64,000 nt of DNA from Allobranchiibius huperziae (GCF_013410455.1 NZ_JACCFW010000003.1:1-64000); one strand, 5' to 3'. Counted from the stretch's first letter, positions 49,358 to 58,792 are shown. Translations and numbers: made by a program. Notes: generated by a model not told the origin, from the sequence alone.

Positions 49358-49374
49358 TGATTCCAATGGAATCA
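49358..49374. promoter_or_regulatory. 17-bp palindrome next to a -35-like box
   Basis: TGATTCCA and TGGAATCA flank one central A. TTGACG lies 2 bases to its left (49351-49356). It sits 80 bp upstream of the gene at 49457 in a gap without genes and may be that gene's operator. Confidence 0.4.
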
Positions 49375-49456
49375 CCTTTGAGGATGAAGGCGACGGAAGA
49401 TGTTACGGAGCAGCAGTGCGAGATCTACTGACGGTGACCGCACGTAGTCTCCCGAG

Positions 49457-50644
49457 ATGCGATTGAACCGGCGGCGCCGGGAGACCCAGTCCTTCGACGA
49501 GACTTTCTACGACACAGTTGCCGAAGGTCTTCATGGCCTCGTCAACGATGGGATGCACGTTGACGAGGCCATGGCGCTGGCGACGAGGGCGATTGACCCG
49601 GTGCTCGACGAAGCCGCGCCGGTTCTGAAGCGGACGCTCATCCGCAATGCTCCGAAGATGCTGCGTGAGCGGCGCCGGTTGCACCGCGCTTTTCGTAAGC
49701 AGCTCCGCAAACACTGGGGACCTGCCCTCGACCTGTTCTATGTACTCACGGTCTGCGCCGAGGAGGCGGGTGCAGATTTCTATTCAGGGAGGGTCGCCGG
49801 TCGAGACTCTGACCTTCGCGCCCTCCACGAGGCCCTGACTGGTCTGCATGCGCGTGCTTGCCGGACAGCCCTTGAAGTTCACGAGCTCCTGTCCAGTGGG
49901 CTTGCGTCTGGTGCGTTGGCAAGGGCTCGCACCATGCACGAACTAGCCGTGACGGCTCTGATATTGCAGAAGTACAGCCGGCTCGACGGGCACGCTGACC
50001 TTGCCGAACGGTTTTTGGCGCACGACGACGTGCAGAATTGGTCCGACGCGCAGACGTACCAGAGCGATGCAGGTGTCCTCTCCGTCGAGCCCTTCACCGA
50101 TGCGGAAATGGCCGACATGAAAACTCGTCACGAGGCCGCCGTTGCGAAGTTCGGCCAAGCCTTCACCGGCCGAAACGGCTGGGCTGCTGGTCTCAACGGA
50201 ATGAAGCAGCCCACGTTCCGTGATCTGGAACGCATTGCCAAACTCAGCCATCTCCGGGGGTACTACCGCTGGGCAAGTCACGAGGTCCACTCTGGCTCTA
50301 AGGGTTCCCGCCTAAACGTCCACCACCGGGGAGGACGGTCCGTAAAGAGCAGCGGATACACAAACGCTGGCCTAGCAGCCCCGGGTCAGATGGCCCTTAT
50401 CTCTCTCCACCAGACCACCGTTGCGGTTCTGCTCAGCGCCGACCCCATCTCCCCGCAGGACCTGCTCGTCCTAAAAGCGATGCAGAGCACGCTCGATGAT
50501 TCCTGCAAGGCATTCGTTGCTGGCGCCAGGTCGGTCCAACGAGCGGAAGAACGGTATCAAGACGCCGCAACGGATCGGTCATGGTCAAGACGACTCCGAG
50601 GGGGGCGGGCCGCCGCTGCGTCCGGCCCGTCAGACGATGAATGA
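49457..50644 (+). CDS. DUF5677-like protein
   Basis: A 395-aa soluble helical protein. The middle carries HELLSSGLASGALARARTMHELAVTALIL, then LAERFLAHDDVQNW, the recognisable DUF5677 core, and HEVHSGSKGS further on. N-terminal 80 residues are charged and helical (APKMLRERRRLHRAFRKQLRKHWG). No membrane helix. Function of the family is unknown; it is frequent in accessory DNA. Monocistronic. Confidence 0.7.
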   Translation: MRLNRRRRETQSFDETFYDTVAEGLHGLVNDGMHVDEAMALATRAIDPVLDEAAPVLKRTLIRNAPKMLRERRRLHRAFRKQLRKHWGPALDLFYVLTVCAEEAGADFYSGRVAGRDSDLRALHEALTGLHARACRTALEVHELLSSGLASGALARARTMHELAVTALILQKYSRLDGHADLAERFLAHDDVQNWSDAQTYQSDAGVLSVEPFTDAEMADMKTRHEAAVAKFGQAFTGRNGWAAGLNGMKQPTFRDLERIAKLSHLRGYYRWASHEVHSGSKGSRLNVHHRGGRSVKSSGYTNAGLAAPGQMALISLHQTTVAVLLSADPISPQDLLVLKAMQSTLDDSCKAFVAGARSVQRAEERYQDAATDRSWSRRLRGGRAAAASGPSDDE

Positions 50645-50934
50645 ACTCCGGTCGGTGGCACCTCTAGTTGGCCCAGTGCAGGTCCCTTAGGCGAGGGTGC
50701 TCGGTGGGCGCCGGCGCCAGAGGCTGGTCGTCACCGAACTGCAACCGGAACCCGCACCGCACTGACACCCACCCGAGCAGTCTTCCTGGCGTCGGCCTGC
50801 CGAGTGACCCCGGTCATTCCGTCATACGTGGTGTACACGATCAACGGGGGCCCTACTCATACGACCCGAACTACAGTAAATATTGCACGGGATAATGCAC
50901 GGAATCCCATGTGTTATACGGTATCGTGGTTACT

Positions 50935-51978
50935 ATGACCGACCACGGTGATCGCACGAGCGTGACCCGTCATCACGACCAGACCAACGCCGTCGAGCTG
51001 CTGGATGAGGTGCCGCTGAGCGAGGCAGAGGCGGAGTATGTCGAAGCGGCTCGGGCGGCGAACACGTTGCGGGGGTACCGCTCGGACTGGGCCGAGTTCA
51101 CCGGCTGGTGCACCAGTCATGGTGACCTGCACGTGTTGCCGGCGGCCGCGTCGACGATCACCGGGTACCTCAGCGACCTGGCTAAGGCCGGCGCGAAGGT
51201 CGGAACCATGAGCCGGCGCCTGTCGGCGATCAAGTTCGTCCATCAACTGCAGGACCTGCCCGACCCGACCGCCAACGCTCGGGTGGTCGCGGTGTGGGAG
51301 GGAATCCGCCGCACCCACGGGGCACCCCCAAACCAATCCGCACCCCTCATGCCACCGGAACTGTTCGACGTCCTAGCCGCGTGCCCCACCACCAAGATGT
51401 GGAAGACCAAAGGCCGTGCACCTGAGCCGGACCTGGCCGGGCACCGGGACAAAGCCCTCCTTTTGGTCGGGTTCGTCGCCGCCCTACGTCGCAGCGAACT
51501 CGCCGCCCTACGCATCGAGGACATCGCCGACCATCCCAACGGCCTGGTCCTGGCCCTCCCCCGGTCCAAAACCAACCAGACCGGCGAACACATCGAACTC
51601 GTCGTGCTCCCGCGCGCTGGCAACGCCGACCGGTGCCCCGTTACCGCCCTGCACCGATGGTTGGAGGTGGCCGGTGCGCCCACCGACGGACCGGCGTTCC
51701 GACCCGTCGGCAAGAGCAACACTGCACTCCCCCGCGCACTGCACCCCGAGTCCATCAACACCCTTATTCAACGCGCGGTCGCCCGGGCCGGCATCGACCC
51801 CACCCACTACAGCGCCCACTCCCTACGCGCCGGATTCATCACCTACGCCCACCTGCGCGGTGCCACCGACCGGGCCATCGCCCACCAAACCCGCCACCAA
51901 TCCCTAGCCACCCTCGGCGGCTACGTCCGCATCCACAACGCCTGGACCGACAACGCCGCCACAACGTTGGGGTTGTAA
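50935..51978 (+). CDS. Tyrosine recombinase (integrase)
   Basis: A 347-aa site-specific recombinase. The N-terminal SAM-like DNA-binding domain is at about 28-115 (ANTLRGYRSDWAEFTGWC). The catalytic domain has Arg185 in AALRRSEL, His295/Arg298 in HSLRAGF, His321 in RHQS and Tyr330 in LGGYVRI. All expected residues are present except that the beta-hairpin Lys is only approximately placed. ATG 50935 has no ribosome-binding site; the transcript may be leaderless behind the AT-rich stretch 50870-50925, where TGCACGG is repeated. It could integrate the element or resolve multimers; no att site was found. Confidence 0.88.
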   Translation: MTDHGDRTSVTRHHDQTNAVELLDEVPLSEAEAEYVEAARAANTLRGYRSDWAEFTGWCTSHGDLHVLPAAASTITGYLSDLAKAGAKVGTMSRRLSAIKFVHQLQDLPDPTANARVVAVWEGIRRTHGAPPNQSAPLMPPELFDVLAACPTTKMWKTKGRAPEPDLAGHRDKALLLVGFVAALRRSELAALRIEDIADHPNGLVLALPRSKTNQTGEHIELVVLPRAGNADRCPVTALHRWLEVAGAPTDGPAFRPVGKSNTALPRALHPESINTLIQRAVARAGIDPTHYSAHSLRAGFITYAHLRGATDRAIAHQTRHQSLATLGGYVRIHNAWTDNAATTLGL

Positions 51979-52169
51979 AGGATTCAACCCTTCCTCATGT
52001 CTGTCCGATCCGAGTTTTTCGAATAGCACTGGAGCCATAATGCGGGTGGGACGTTGGGCTCGTTGACGTGCTCAGCGGCCGCCGGCGAGGTCCGTCACGG
52101 TAGTGGCGGGAGCAGGAGCGAACGGCCACATGACACGAGTTCGGTGTGAACTAGCTGAGGGCGAACCCC

Positions 52170-52640
52170 ATGGACGATATTGATAGATCCATCATTGCAG
52201 CGCTCGAGGAAGACGGGCGAGTGCCTTTCACGCAACTGGGCCGTGACCTAGGGATTTCTGAGTCGGCTGTGCGCCAGCGCGTCGTCAAGCTCCAGGAAAA
52301 CGGTCAGGTCCGCATCGTGGCTCTGTGCAACCCGTTGAGTTTGGGTCACCAACCTGTGCGGCTGTTAGTCAAGGTTCATGACCTGAGTCCCCGCGTGGTG
52401 GCCAAGTCGTTGTGCGCAGTTCGAGCCATCAACCATGTGGCTCTCACTGCTGGGGGTCACGACATCTATGTGGAGGCCACCTGCCGAGACCAGGCGCAGT
52501 TGCTGGAGATACTCGACCATGTTCGCATGATGACGGGCGTGGCGGATGTGCGGACTTTGCTGCTGCTGGAGCTGACGAAGGACTATTCGTGGACCGGTCT
52601 GGTGAACGCGGTTGGCCGCAACCTCACTCCTGAGGCCTGA
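52170..52640 (+). CDS. Lrp/AsnC family regulator (first of two)
   Basis: A 156-aa protein. HTH: DDIDRSIIAALEEDGRVPFTQL, then DLGISESAVRQRVVKLQENG. RAM ligand/oligomer domain follows (QPVRLLVKVHDLSPRVVA, VALTAGGHDIYVEATC). Convergent with the second Lrp gene, overlapping by 17 bp. The ligand is probably an amino acid or amine derivative, as the family and the neighbouring transporter operon suggest. Confidence 0.88.
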   Translation: MDDIDRSIIAALEEDGRVPFTQLGRDLGISESAVRQRVVKLQENGQVRIVALCNPLSLGHQPVRLLVKVHDLSPRVVAKSLCAVRAINHVALTAGGHDIYVEATCRDQAQLLEILDHVRMMTGVADVRTLLLLELTKDYSWTGLVNAVGRNLTPEA

Positions 52641-53133
52641 GCACGCGCTCGTCCGCACCGGGTGGTGGGTTGCGGAACTCTGCCCACAGGTAGGTGTCCT
52701 TCATAACATCTAACACGACCAGCGTGTCTGCGCCCTCTACCCCAGTAACTCGCCGGACCCGCTCGGTCACCAGGTCGGCCAGGTGCCTGAGGTCTTTGCA
52801 CCGTACGTCGGCCATGATCTCGTAGTCGCCAAGCGAGAGCGCTACAAGGCGCACTTCGGGGATCCTGCTCAGCTCCTTGGCCACCAGGGACACCGGAAGG
52901 TGCTTCACATGGATGCCGAGGTGCGCCTCCACCTCGCCCACCTGGACCGCGTTCGACATGCCAACGACCTGGATGATCCCTTGGCGGTTCAGTCTTCCGA
53001 ATCTGGTGCGCACGGTTGACTCGCTGACTCCAACGGCCTTGCCGACGTCGGCGAAGGACATCCGCCCATCAGTCCTGAGCTGGTCGATGATGTTGCGATC
53101 GATGGTGTCCAGATGCGGCTGTTCTGTCGCCAT
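52624..53133 (-). CDS. Lrp/AsnC family regulator (second), divergent from the transport operon
   Basis: A 169-aa protein: DTIDRNIIDQLRTDGRMSFADVG, then GVSESTVRTRFGRLNRQG, and a RAM domain (VALSLGDYEIMADVRC). ATG 53133 is chosen; the frame is open to 53241. It starts 127 bp from the transporter operon and is its obvious regulator. A 9-bp inverted repeat lies between them. The two Lrp proteins are similar in layout but not recent duplicates. Confidence 0.88.
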   Translation of the reverse strand: MATEQPHLDTIDRNIIDQLRTDGRMSFADVGKAVGVSESTVRTRFGRLNRQGIIQVVGMSNAVQVGEVEAHLGIHVKHLPVSLVAKELSRIPEVRLVALSLGDYEIMADVRCKDLRHLADLVTERVRRVTGVEGADTLVVLDVMKDTYLWAEFRNPPPGADERVLRPQE

Positions 53134-53157
53134 ATCAGACCCACTCCCTGCCCGCAG

Positions 53158-53203
53158 CTGCGATATGCACAGTTTTTTCCAGTGATCGCGACGGATATCG
53201 CAG
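53158..53203. promoter_or_regulatory. Inverted repeat between Lrp gene and transporter operon
   Basis: CTGCGATAT (53158-53166) and ATATCGCAG (53195-53203) are exact inverted copies. The first overlaps the palindrome CGCAGCTGCG (53153-53162), and CAGCTG recurs at 53213. Lrp proteins bind such spaced, partly palindromic sites; this is the likely control region for both directions. Confidence 0.5.
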
Positions 53204-53260
53204 TGAACGAAGCAGCTGTGCTGCGTCAGGATCGTACCCACCTACTCGATGGGAGGTCAC

Positions 53261-54190
53261 GTGGCGTCAACTCTCGAAACCACCACGGAACCACCGCATA
53301 AAGAGCCCCGAACGGCGGCGCCACGGCGTACCGCACCCCGCAACACCCGGCGACTGCTCACCCAAGTGATTCTGCTGGCACCAGCAGTCACCATCGTGGC
53401 CCTGCTCGTCCTGGCTCCCCTGGTCCTGGTCGTCCGCAACAGCTTCGCTACAGCCGATGAATACGGAGCGGTCCAAGGCGGGTTCACCTGGGCAAACTAT
53501 GCGGCCCTGAACGATCCGGCGTACTTCAAGGTCCTGGGCTACAGCCTGGAGGTAGCGGCCCTCAACACCCTGATCTGCATCACTGCCGGTTACGTCATCT
53601 CCATCTACGTCACCTCCAGGCCGCCCACCCGCCAGCTCCTCGTCCTGCTGCTGCTCGTTATCCCGTTCTGGACAGACTTCCTCGTCCGCACCTTCGCACT
53701 GATCAACGTCCTTGCCCCCGGCGGCCCGCTGAACACCCTCACGAACGCCATCGGGATAACCCATGGACCCACAAGCTGGGTCCCCAGCACCGGCGCAACC
53801 TTCATCGGACTGGTCTACGCGTTCCTACCTACCGCCGTCTTTCCCATCTACGCATCCCTGCGGGGCATCGACCCCAACCTGAGTGAAGCCGCAGCGGACC
53901 TCGGATGCGGATGGTGGAAAACCCACTTCCGGGTCCTCATCCCGATGGCCCGGCAAGGAATCCTCGCGTCCATCCTGCTGGTGTTCATCCCCACCTTGGG
54001 CGTCTACGTCATCCCCGTCCTCCTCGGAGGTGGGAAACGACAGATCGTCGGCAACGTCATCGTCACGCTGTACACCGAGTTCCGCAACGCGCCGCTGGGC
54101 GCCGCTGCCTCCGTCGTACTCCTGCTGCTCATGATGGCCAGCGTCCTTGTCATTGGACTGCTTTCCCGTCGACTGCGGAGATCCTTATGA
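53261..54190 (+). CDS. ABC transporter permease, PotB-like
   Basis: A 309-aa membrane protein of the spermidine/putrescine-type permease family. Six transmembrane helices; the cytosolic EAA loop reads EAAADLGCGWWKTHFRVLIP. GTG 53261 is chosen because GGGAGG lies just before it; ATG 53249 is also in frame. First gene of the operon. Partners with the second permease, which overlaps it by 4 bp. Confidence 0.88.
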   Translation: MASTLETTTEPPHKEPRTAAPRRTAPRNTRRLLTQVILLAPAVTIVALLVLAPLVLVVRNSFATADEYGAVQGGFTWANYAALNDPAYFKVLGYSLEVAALNTLICITAGYVISIYVTSRPPTRQLLVLLLLVIPFWTDFLVRTFALINVLAPGGPLNTLTNAIGITHGPTSWVPSTGATFIGLVYAFLPTAVFPIYASLRGIDPNLSEAAADLGCGWWKTHFRVLIPMARQGILASILLVFIPTLGVYVIPVLLGGGKRQIVGNVIVTLYTEFRNAPLGAAASVVLLLLMMASVLVIGLLSRRLRRSL

Positions 54191-55035
54191 CAACCACCAC
54201 GCGATTCCAAAAGCTTGCCGGTCGCCGAGACAAGCCCCCGGTCAGGTTCATGGACCGGTTGGTTTCCCTCCTGGCCCGTCTCATCATCGCGTTCCTGTAC
54301 ATCCCCATCGTGGCGGTCATCATTCTTTCCTTCAACGGATCGAGTGTGACGTCAACGTGGACCGGCTTCAGCCTCCATTGGTTCGATGTTCTTCTGCATG
54401 ATGATGACCTGCACGCAGCATTGCGGGTCACCCTAACCGTCGCCGTGGTCGCCGCCTCCGCGTCCACAGTAATCGGACTCATGGCAGCCAGCGCATTCAC
54501 CCGGTACAAATTCAAAGGCCGCCAGCTTCTACTCGGCAGTTTGTTCGTACCTCTCATCGTTCCCGAGATCGTCCTGGGCGTAGCGCTACTCTCAGTCTTT
54601 TCAGCCCTGGGCATACCGTTGAACACCCTCACGCTGATACTTGGCCACATCGTCATCACCCTCCCCTACTCCGTGCTCATTCTCGTAGGGGCTTATGCCG
54701 GTCTAGACCCATCGCTGGAAGAAGCCGCGACCGATCTGGGCTGCAACCAATGGACCACCTTTACTAGGGTCACACTGCCGCTGATGCGGCAAGCCCTAGT
54801 CGCTAGCTGGCTCCTGTGTTTCGTGCTGTCCTTCGGTGACATTGTCATGTCGACGTTCACCAACGGGGTTGGATCAACGACGCTGCCTCTGCTGGTTTTC
54901 TCTCGACTCAAGACCGGCATCACACCGGAGATTAACGCCCTCGGCACCCTGCTCATTTTGCTGACTTTCGTGGTCATCTTGGGAGTAGGGATCCGGCAGA
55001 TGCGTCAGGTCCTAACGCAGAACACCAAATTGTAG
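54187..55035 (+). CDS. ABC transporter permease, PotC-like
   Basis: A 282-aa membrane protein with six helices and the EAA loop EEAATDLGCNQWTTFTRVTLP. N-terminus RFMDRLVSLLARLIIAFLYIPIVAVIILSFN is typical of PotC. The ATG overlaps the previous stop (ATGA). Confidence 0.88.
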   Translation: MTTTTRFQKLAGRRDKPPVRFMDRLVSLLARLIIAFLYIPIVAVIILSFNGSSVTSTWTGFSLHWFDVLLHDDDLHAALRVTLTVAVVAASASTVIGLMAASAFTRYKFKGRQLLLGSLFVPLIVPEIVLGVALLSVFSALGIPLNTLTLILGHIVITLPYSVLILVGAYAGLDPSLEEAATDLGCNQWTTFTRVTLPLMRQALVASWLLCFVLSFGDIVMSTFTNGVGSTTLPLLVFSRLKTGITPEINALGTLLILLTFVVILGVGIRQMRQVLTQNTKL

Positions 55036-55084
55036 ATCAATACACCCCGCCCGACCCCCGTGCTCAACCAGCAAAGGAATCCTC

Positions 55085-56182
55085 ATGCGTACGTCCCCCG
55101 CGATTAAGGCCGCTACCCTGACCGCTTCTGCAGTTCTGGCTCTTGCCATTACAGGATGTGGCAGCAGTAGCTCGAAGACGTCATCAGCTGGTGCGGCTGC
55201 CACCGGCGGTAGCAAGTCGCTGCACATCTACGCGTGGGCTGGTGAGATTCCCGACGCCATCGTCAAATCGTTTGAGAAGTCGACGGGCATCTCCGTCACC
55301 GTCGACACGTTCGACAGCAACGAGACCATGACCACCAAACTGAGCGCAGGCGGCGCGGGCTATGACCTGGTGGAGCCGAGCCAGTACACGGTCCAGCAGC
55401 TGTCCGGGCAGAAGCTGATCCGCCCGCTCGATCATTCCGCGATCAAGGGCCTGTCCAACCTCTCGCCGAAGTTCCTCAACCCCAGCTTCGACCCCAACAA
55501 CAAGTACAGCGTTCCGCTGGTATGGGGAACCACTGGGATGGCATACAACGACAAATGCACCGGTGGGGCGAAACTCACGAGTTGGTCCGCGTTGTTCGAC
55601 CCGAAGTTCAAGGGCAAGATCTACATGCTGGACAACGAGCTGTCGGCCTACATTCCCGCTCTGCAGATCAACGGGTACCACGCGACCTCAACGTCCAAGG
55701 ACGAGATCGCCAAGGCCACTGAGACCCTCCGGAAGCAGAAGCCGCTGCTGGCCGGGTACAACTCGACCAACTACGCCACTCTGCTGTCCAGCGGTCAGGC
55801 GTGTGTCGCCGAGGCGTACAACGGTTCGGCGATCGCCGCGGTCACCAAGGCCAACCCCCACGTTCACTTCGTGCAACCCTCAGAGGGTGGAACGGTGTTC
55901 ACCGACGGCCTGGCCATCCCCAGCGGCGCCAAGAATCTGACCTCTGCCTACGCGTTCATCAACTACACCCTGCAGCCCAAGATCGCCGCCATGGAGACCA
56001 ACGTGGGAGGCAACGCAACCACCAACGAGGCCGCGAAGGCCTACATCACCGACAAGAGTCTTCTGACCAACCCGGCAGTGTTCGCATCCAACGCCTCCGT
56101 AGCCAAGGCTGACTTCATCCTCAACCCCGGCAAGGCGCTGGCGTACTTCAACGCGGGATGGACCAAGGTGCGCGCCTCGTGA
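55085..56182 (+). CDS. Lipid-anchored substrate-binding protein, PotD-like
   Basis: A 365-aa lipoprotein with lipobox ITGC at Cys25. The mature domain has the PotD/PotF opening SLHIYAWAGEIPDAIVKSFEK, then YDLVEPSQYTVQQL and SVPLVWGTTGMAYN. This fold binds polyamines and also other amines, opines or thiamine-like compounds, so substrate cannot be fixed. The last codons overlap the ATPase gene (GTGA). Confidence 0.88.
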   Translation: MRTSPAIKAATLTASAVLALAITGCGSSSSKTSSAGAAATGGSKSLHIYAWAGEIPDAIVKSFEKSTGISVTVDTFDSNETMTTKLSAGGAGYDLVEPSQYTVQQLSGQKLIRPLDHSAIKGLSNLSPKFLNPSFDPNNKYSVPLVWGTTGMAYNDKCTGGAKLTSWSALFDPKFKGKIYMLDNELSAYIPALQINGYHATSTSKDEIAKATETLRKQKPLLAGYNSTNYATLLSSGQACVAEAYNGSAIAAVTKANPHVHFVQPSEGGTVFTDGLAIPSGAKNLTSAYAFINYTLQPKIAAMETNVGGNATTNEAAKAYITDKSLLTNPAVFASNASVAKADFILNPGKALAYFNAGWTKVRAS

Positions 56183-57303
56183 CCGCCGCCCCCGCGCAGG
56201 CCGCCAAAGACGCGGTGGACCTCATCGACGTGACCAAGCAGTTTGGCAGCGCCACAGCTGTGGACCATGTGTCCCTGCATATTCGCAGGAACGAGTTCTT
56301 CTCGATTCTGGGACCATCCGGATGCGGGAAAACGACCCTCATGAGGATGATCACAGGGTTTGAACGCCCCACCTCGGGTCAGATCCACCTCAACGGGCGC
56401 GACGTCAAGAACGAGCCGGCCAACAAGCGCGACCTGAACATGCTGTTCCAGAGCTACGCACTGTTTCCGCACCTGAACGTGTTCGACAACGTCGCCTTCG
56501 AACTGAAAGTCCGCAAGCACGAACGGTCGACCATTAGGGCGCGGGTGACCGAGGCGTTGAACCTGGTGCGGCTGGTTGGCTATGACGACCGCAAACCCAG
56601 CGAACTGTCGGGTGGTCAGAAACAACGCGTGGCACTGGCTCGGGCCATTGTCTCGCGGCCCTCGGTAATCATGCTCGATGAACCACTTGGAGCATTGGAC
56701 CAGCGACTACGCCAGGACATGCAGCTGGAACTAAAACGCCTCCAACGTGAAGTCGGCGTCACGTTCATCTACGTGACGCACGACCAGAACGAGGCACTGA
56801 CCATGTCAGACCGCATCGCGGTCATCTCCGAGGGGCGCGTCATGCAGGTCGCCTCCCCCACCCAGCTCTACCTAGAACCCGCGAACCGCTTCGTAGCAGA
56901 CTTCATCGGCACCTCCAACCTGCTCACCGGGCGCGTGTCATCCACCACAGCTCACCAGGTGTGTGTCGATGTCGAAGAGCTAGGACAGCTACGCGCCCCT
57001 GGGAACCCCCAGTGCACACCAGGCGACGTGGTCCACCTGTCCATCCGACCCGAGAACATCACCATCAACAGCGACACCGAAGAGCGCGCACCCTCCACCG
57101 ACACCGTGTCGGTACCGGGCAAAGTGGCCGAAGTGGTTTTCCTTGGAGATGACACTCGCTTCTTCGTCGATGTTGGCCACGGGACTCTCCTCACCGTCAA
57201 GCAGGTCAACATGTCCCGCCTTGGCCAGGCGCAACCAATAGCACTCAACGACCAAGTCACTCTGAGATGGTCCATCTCAGACAGCCGCCTGCTCACCGAA
57301 TAG
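56179..57303 (+). CDS. ABC transporter ATPase, PotA-like
   Basis: A 374-aa ATPase. Walker A GPSGCGKTTL, Q-loop FQSYALFPH, signature LSGGQKQRVALARA, Walker B IMLDEP, H-loop VTHDQ. A C-terminal TOBE domain (about 275-374) contains VHLSIRPENI. GTG 56179 overlaps the binding-protein stop; the frame extends to 56158 without a start signal. Powers uptake through the two permeases. Confidence 0.93.
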   Translation: MTAAPAQAAKDAVDLIDVTKQFGSATAVDHVSLHIRRNEFFSILGPSGCGKTTLMRMITGFERPTSGQIHLNGRDVKNEPANKRDLNMLFQSYALFPHLNVFDNVAFELKVRKHERSTIRARVTEALNLVRLVGYDDRKPSELSGGQKQRVALARAIVSRPSVIMLDEPLGALDQRLRQDMQLELKRLQREVGVTFIYVTHDQNEALTMSDRIAVISEGRVMQVASPTQLYLEPANRFVADFIGTSNLLTGRVSSTTAHQVCVDVEELGQLRAPGNPQCTPGDVVHLSIRPENITINSDTEERAPSTDTVSVPGKVAEVVFLGDDTRFFVDVGHGTLLTVKQVNMSRLGQAQPIALNDQVTLRWSISDSRLLTE

Positions 57304-57317
57304 AAGGGGGAACTTCT

Positions 57318-58112
57318 GTGCGCGTATCCATTGGACAAATCGACCCCACGGCCGACTTCGATCACAATATGAAAGTGATCGTACAACTATCTTCTCAAGC
57401 CGCGGAAGCAAAAAGCGACCTGATCATCTTTCCCGAGGAATCGATGCTGTCCGCCGACGCTGTCGAGAAGGGCATGCTGCCCCAGGTTGTTGATGAGTCA
57501 TGGCCCATCTTCATCGACATGTGCCAGTCCCTCTCACGTGATCTAGGCGTGTCCATCATTGCTGGTGGATACGAACCCAGTGGGACATCCCTGCCCTACA
57601 ACACGATCATCGCGGTCGACAACGGCGCCCTGCTGGGAACATATCGCAAGATGCACCTATACGACGCGTTCCACTACCAAGAATCACGCCGCGTGATGCG
57701 CGGCGAAGACGGACCCCTCATGGTGACCATCGGCGGATTCAACATCGGCATCGTGAACTGTTATGACGTCCGCTTCCCAGAATTTACCCGCGTCTTGTTA
57801 GAGATGGGAGCGAACGTGCTCAGCATTTCCGCCGCCTGGGCGAGCGGACCCCTCAAAGAGGACCACTGGCACACCCTGTTACGGGCCCGCGCTATCGAGA
57901 ACACCTGCTGGGTGCTGGCAGCATCACTCAGTAGCGACGACTGCATCGGCCACAGCATGATCGTCGACCCACTGGGCGTTATGCGGGCAAGCCTCGGAGA
58001 GGAAAAAATGGGTCTGCTAACGCACGACATCGACAAAGACCGCCTTGATCACGCCCAATCCATTGTCCCGGTCCTTCGTAACCGGCGCATCTTTGTGAGC
58101 GATACCAAATGA
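57318..58112 (+). CDS. Carbon-nitrogen hydrolase (nitrilase superfamily)
   Basis: A 264-aa enzyme. The Glu-Lys-Cys triad is visible: Glu in IIFPEESML, Lys in YRKMHLYD, and Cys in GIVNCYDVRFPE. It belongs to the amidase/carbamoylase-like nitrilase branch (omega-amidase-like motifs) and would hydrolyse an amide, releasing an acid and ammonia or an amine. GTG 57318 has AAGGGGG upstream. Placed directly after the ABC transporter, it probably acts on the imported compound or on its first product. The next gene overlaps by 4 bp. Confidence 0.85.
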   Translation: MRVSIGQIDPTADFDHNMKVIVQLSSQAAEAKSDLIIFPEESMLSADAVEKGMLPQVVDESWPIFIDMCQSLSRDLGVSIIAGGYEPSGTSLPYNTIIAVDNGALLGTYRKMHLYDAFHYQESRRVMRGEDGPLMVTIGGFNIGIVNCYDVRFPEFTRVLLEMGANVLSISAAWASGPLKEDHWHTLLRARAIENTCWVLAASLSSDDCIGHSMIVDPLGVMRASLGEEKMGLLTHDIDKDRLDHAQSIVPVLRNRRIFVSDTK

Positions 58113-58792
58113 CATCATCGCTACCACCCATCGACACCGACCTGAGCGACCTGCTGAACCGCGCCCGCAAGGTCGCTGTGCCAACACTTGGCCACTACCT
58201 TGAAGCCGGGTTCGCAGACCCTGACCTGCAACGGATCTCGGGCAAAGGCACCCTGGTGGGACGGGCCGTCACCGTGCGCATCAGCGCCACTGATTCGACC
58301 GCGCTGCACCATATCGTTGGATTGACAGGACCCGGCGACGTTGTCGTCGTCGACACTGGAATGGACCGCCGGCATGCCGCTGTCGGCGAGGTCGTTGCCA
58401 ACGCTGCTGCGAGTCAAGGCACCGAGGGCATCATCACCGACGGCCCCGCAACCGACAGCGCCGAGCTGCAAAAGTTGGGCTTGGTCGTTCATAGTCGCGG
58501 AACCTCAGCCCTGACCACCAAACTGCACGGCATCGACGACTTCTCCTTCGGGCAGACCATCACCTGCGGCGGTGTCGCAGTGAACCCAGGAGACATCGTG
58601 CTCGCCGACCAAAACGGCACCCTGTTCGTAGATCCGGCCGTCTTAACGAGCATCCTGGCTGATGCGATCCAAGAGGACCTTGAAGAGCCCGATCTCATTC
58701 GTCAGCTCTGGGCAGGTGCCCGGCTGGGCGACCTCACCGGAGCCACCCAGGTGATCAAAGAACATACCGCGACAGCAACGGAGAATGGCTAG
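58109..58792 (+). CDS. RraA-like protein, aldolase/decarboxylase superfamily
   Basis: A 227-aa protein. The family motif is recognisable (VGEVVANAAASQGTEGIITDG, then PATDSAEL), with the Glu and metal-binding Asp present. The usual DGxxRD reads DGPATD, so the substrate-binding Arg is replaced by Thr. Known relatives are 4-hydroxy-4-methyl-2-oxoglutarate aldolase/oxaloacetate decarboxylase and RraA, the RNase E inhibitor. In this operon a catabolic role is more likely than RNase control, with altered specificity. ATGA overlap with the nitrilase gene. Confidence 0.75.
   Translation: MTSSLPPIDTDLSDLLNRARKVAVPTLGHYLEAGFADPDLQRISGKGTLVGRAVTVRISATDSTALHHIVGLTGPGDVVVVDTGMDRRHAAVGEVVANAAASQGTEGIITDGPATDSAELQKLGLVVHSRGTSALTTKLHGIDDFSFGQTITCGGVAVNPGDIVLADQNGTLFVDPAVLTSILADAIQEDLEEPDLIRQLWAGARLGDLTGATQVIKEHTATATENG

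Noticed and set aside
50645-50934. Attachment site next to the integrase
   Set aside because: Only a 7-bp direct repeat (TGCACGG, 12-bp period) is present; no second copy at a plausible element border and no tRNA end.
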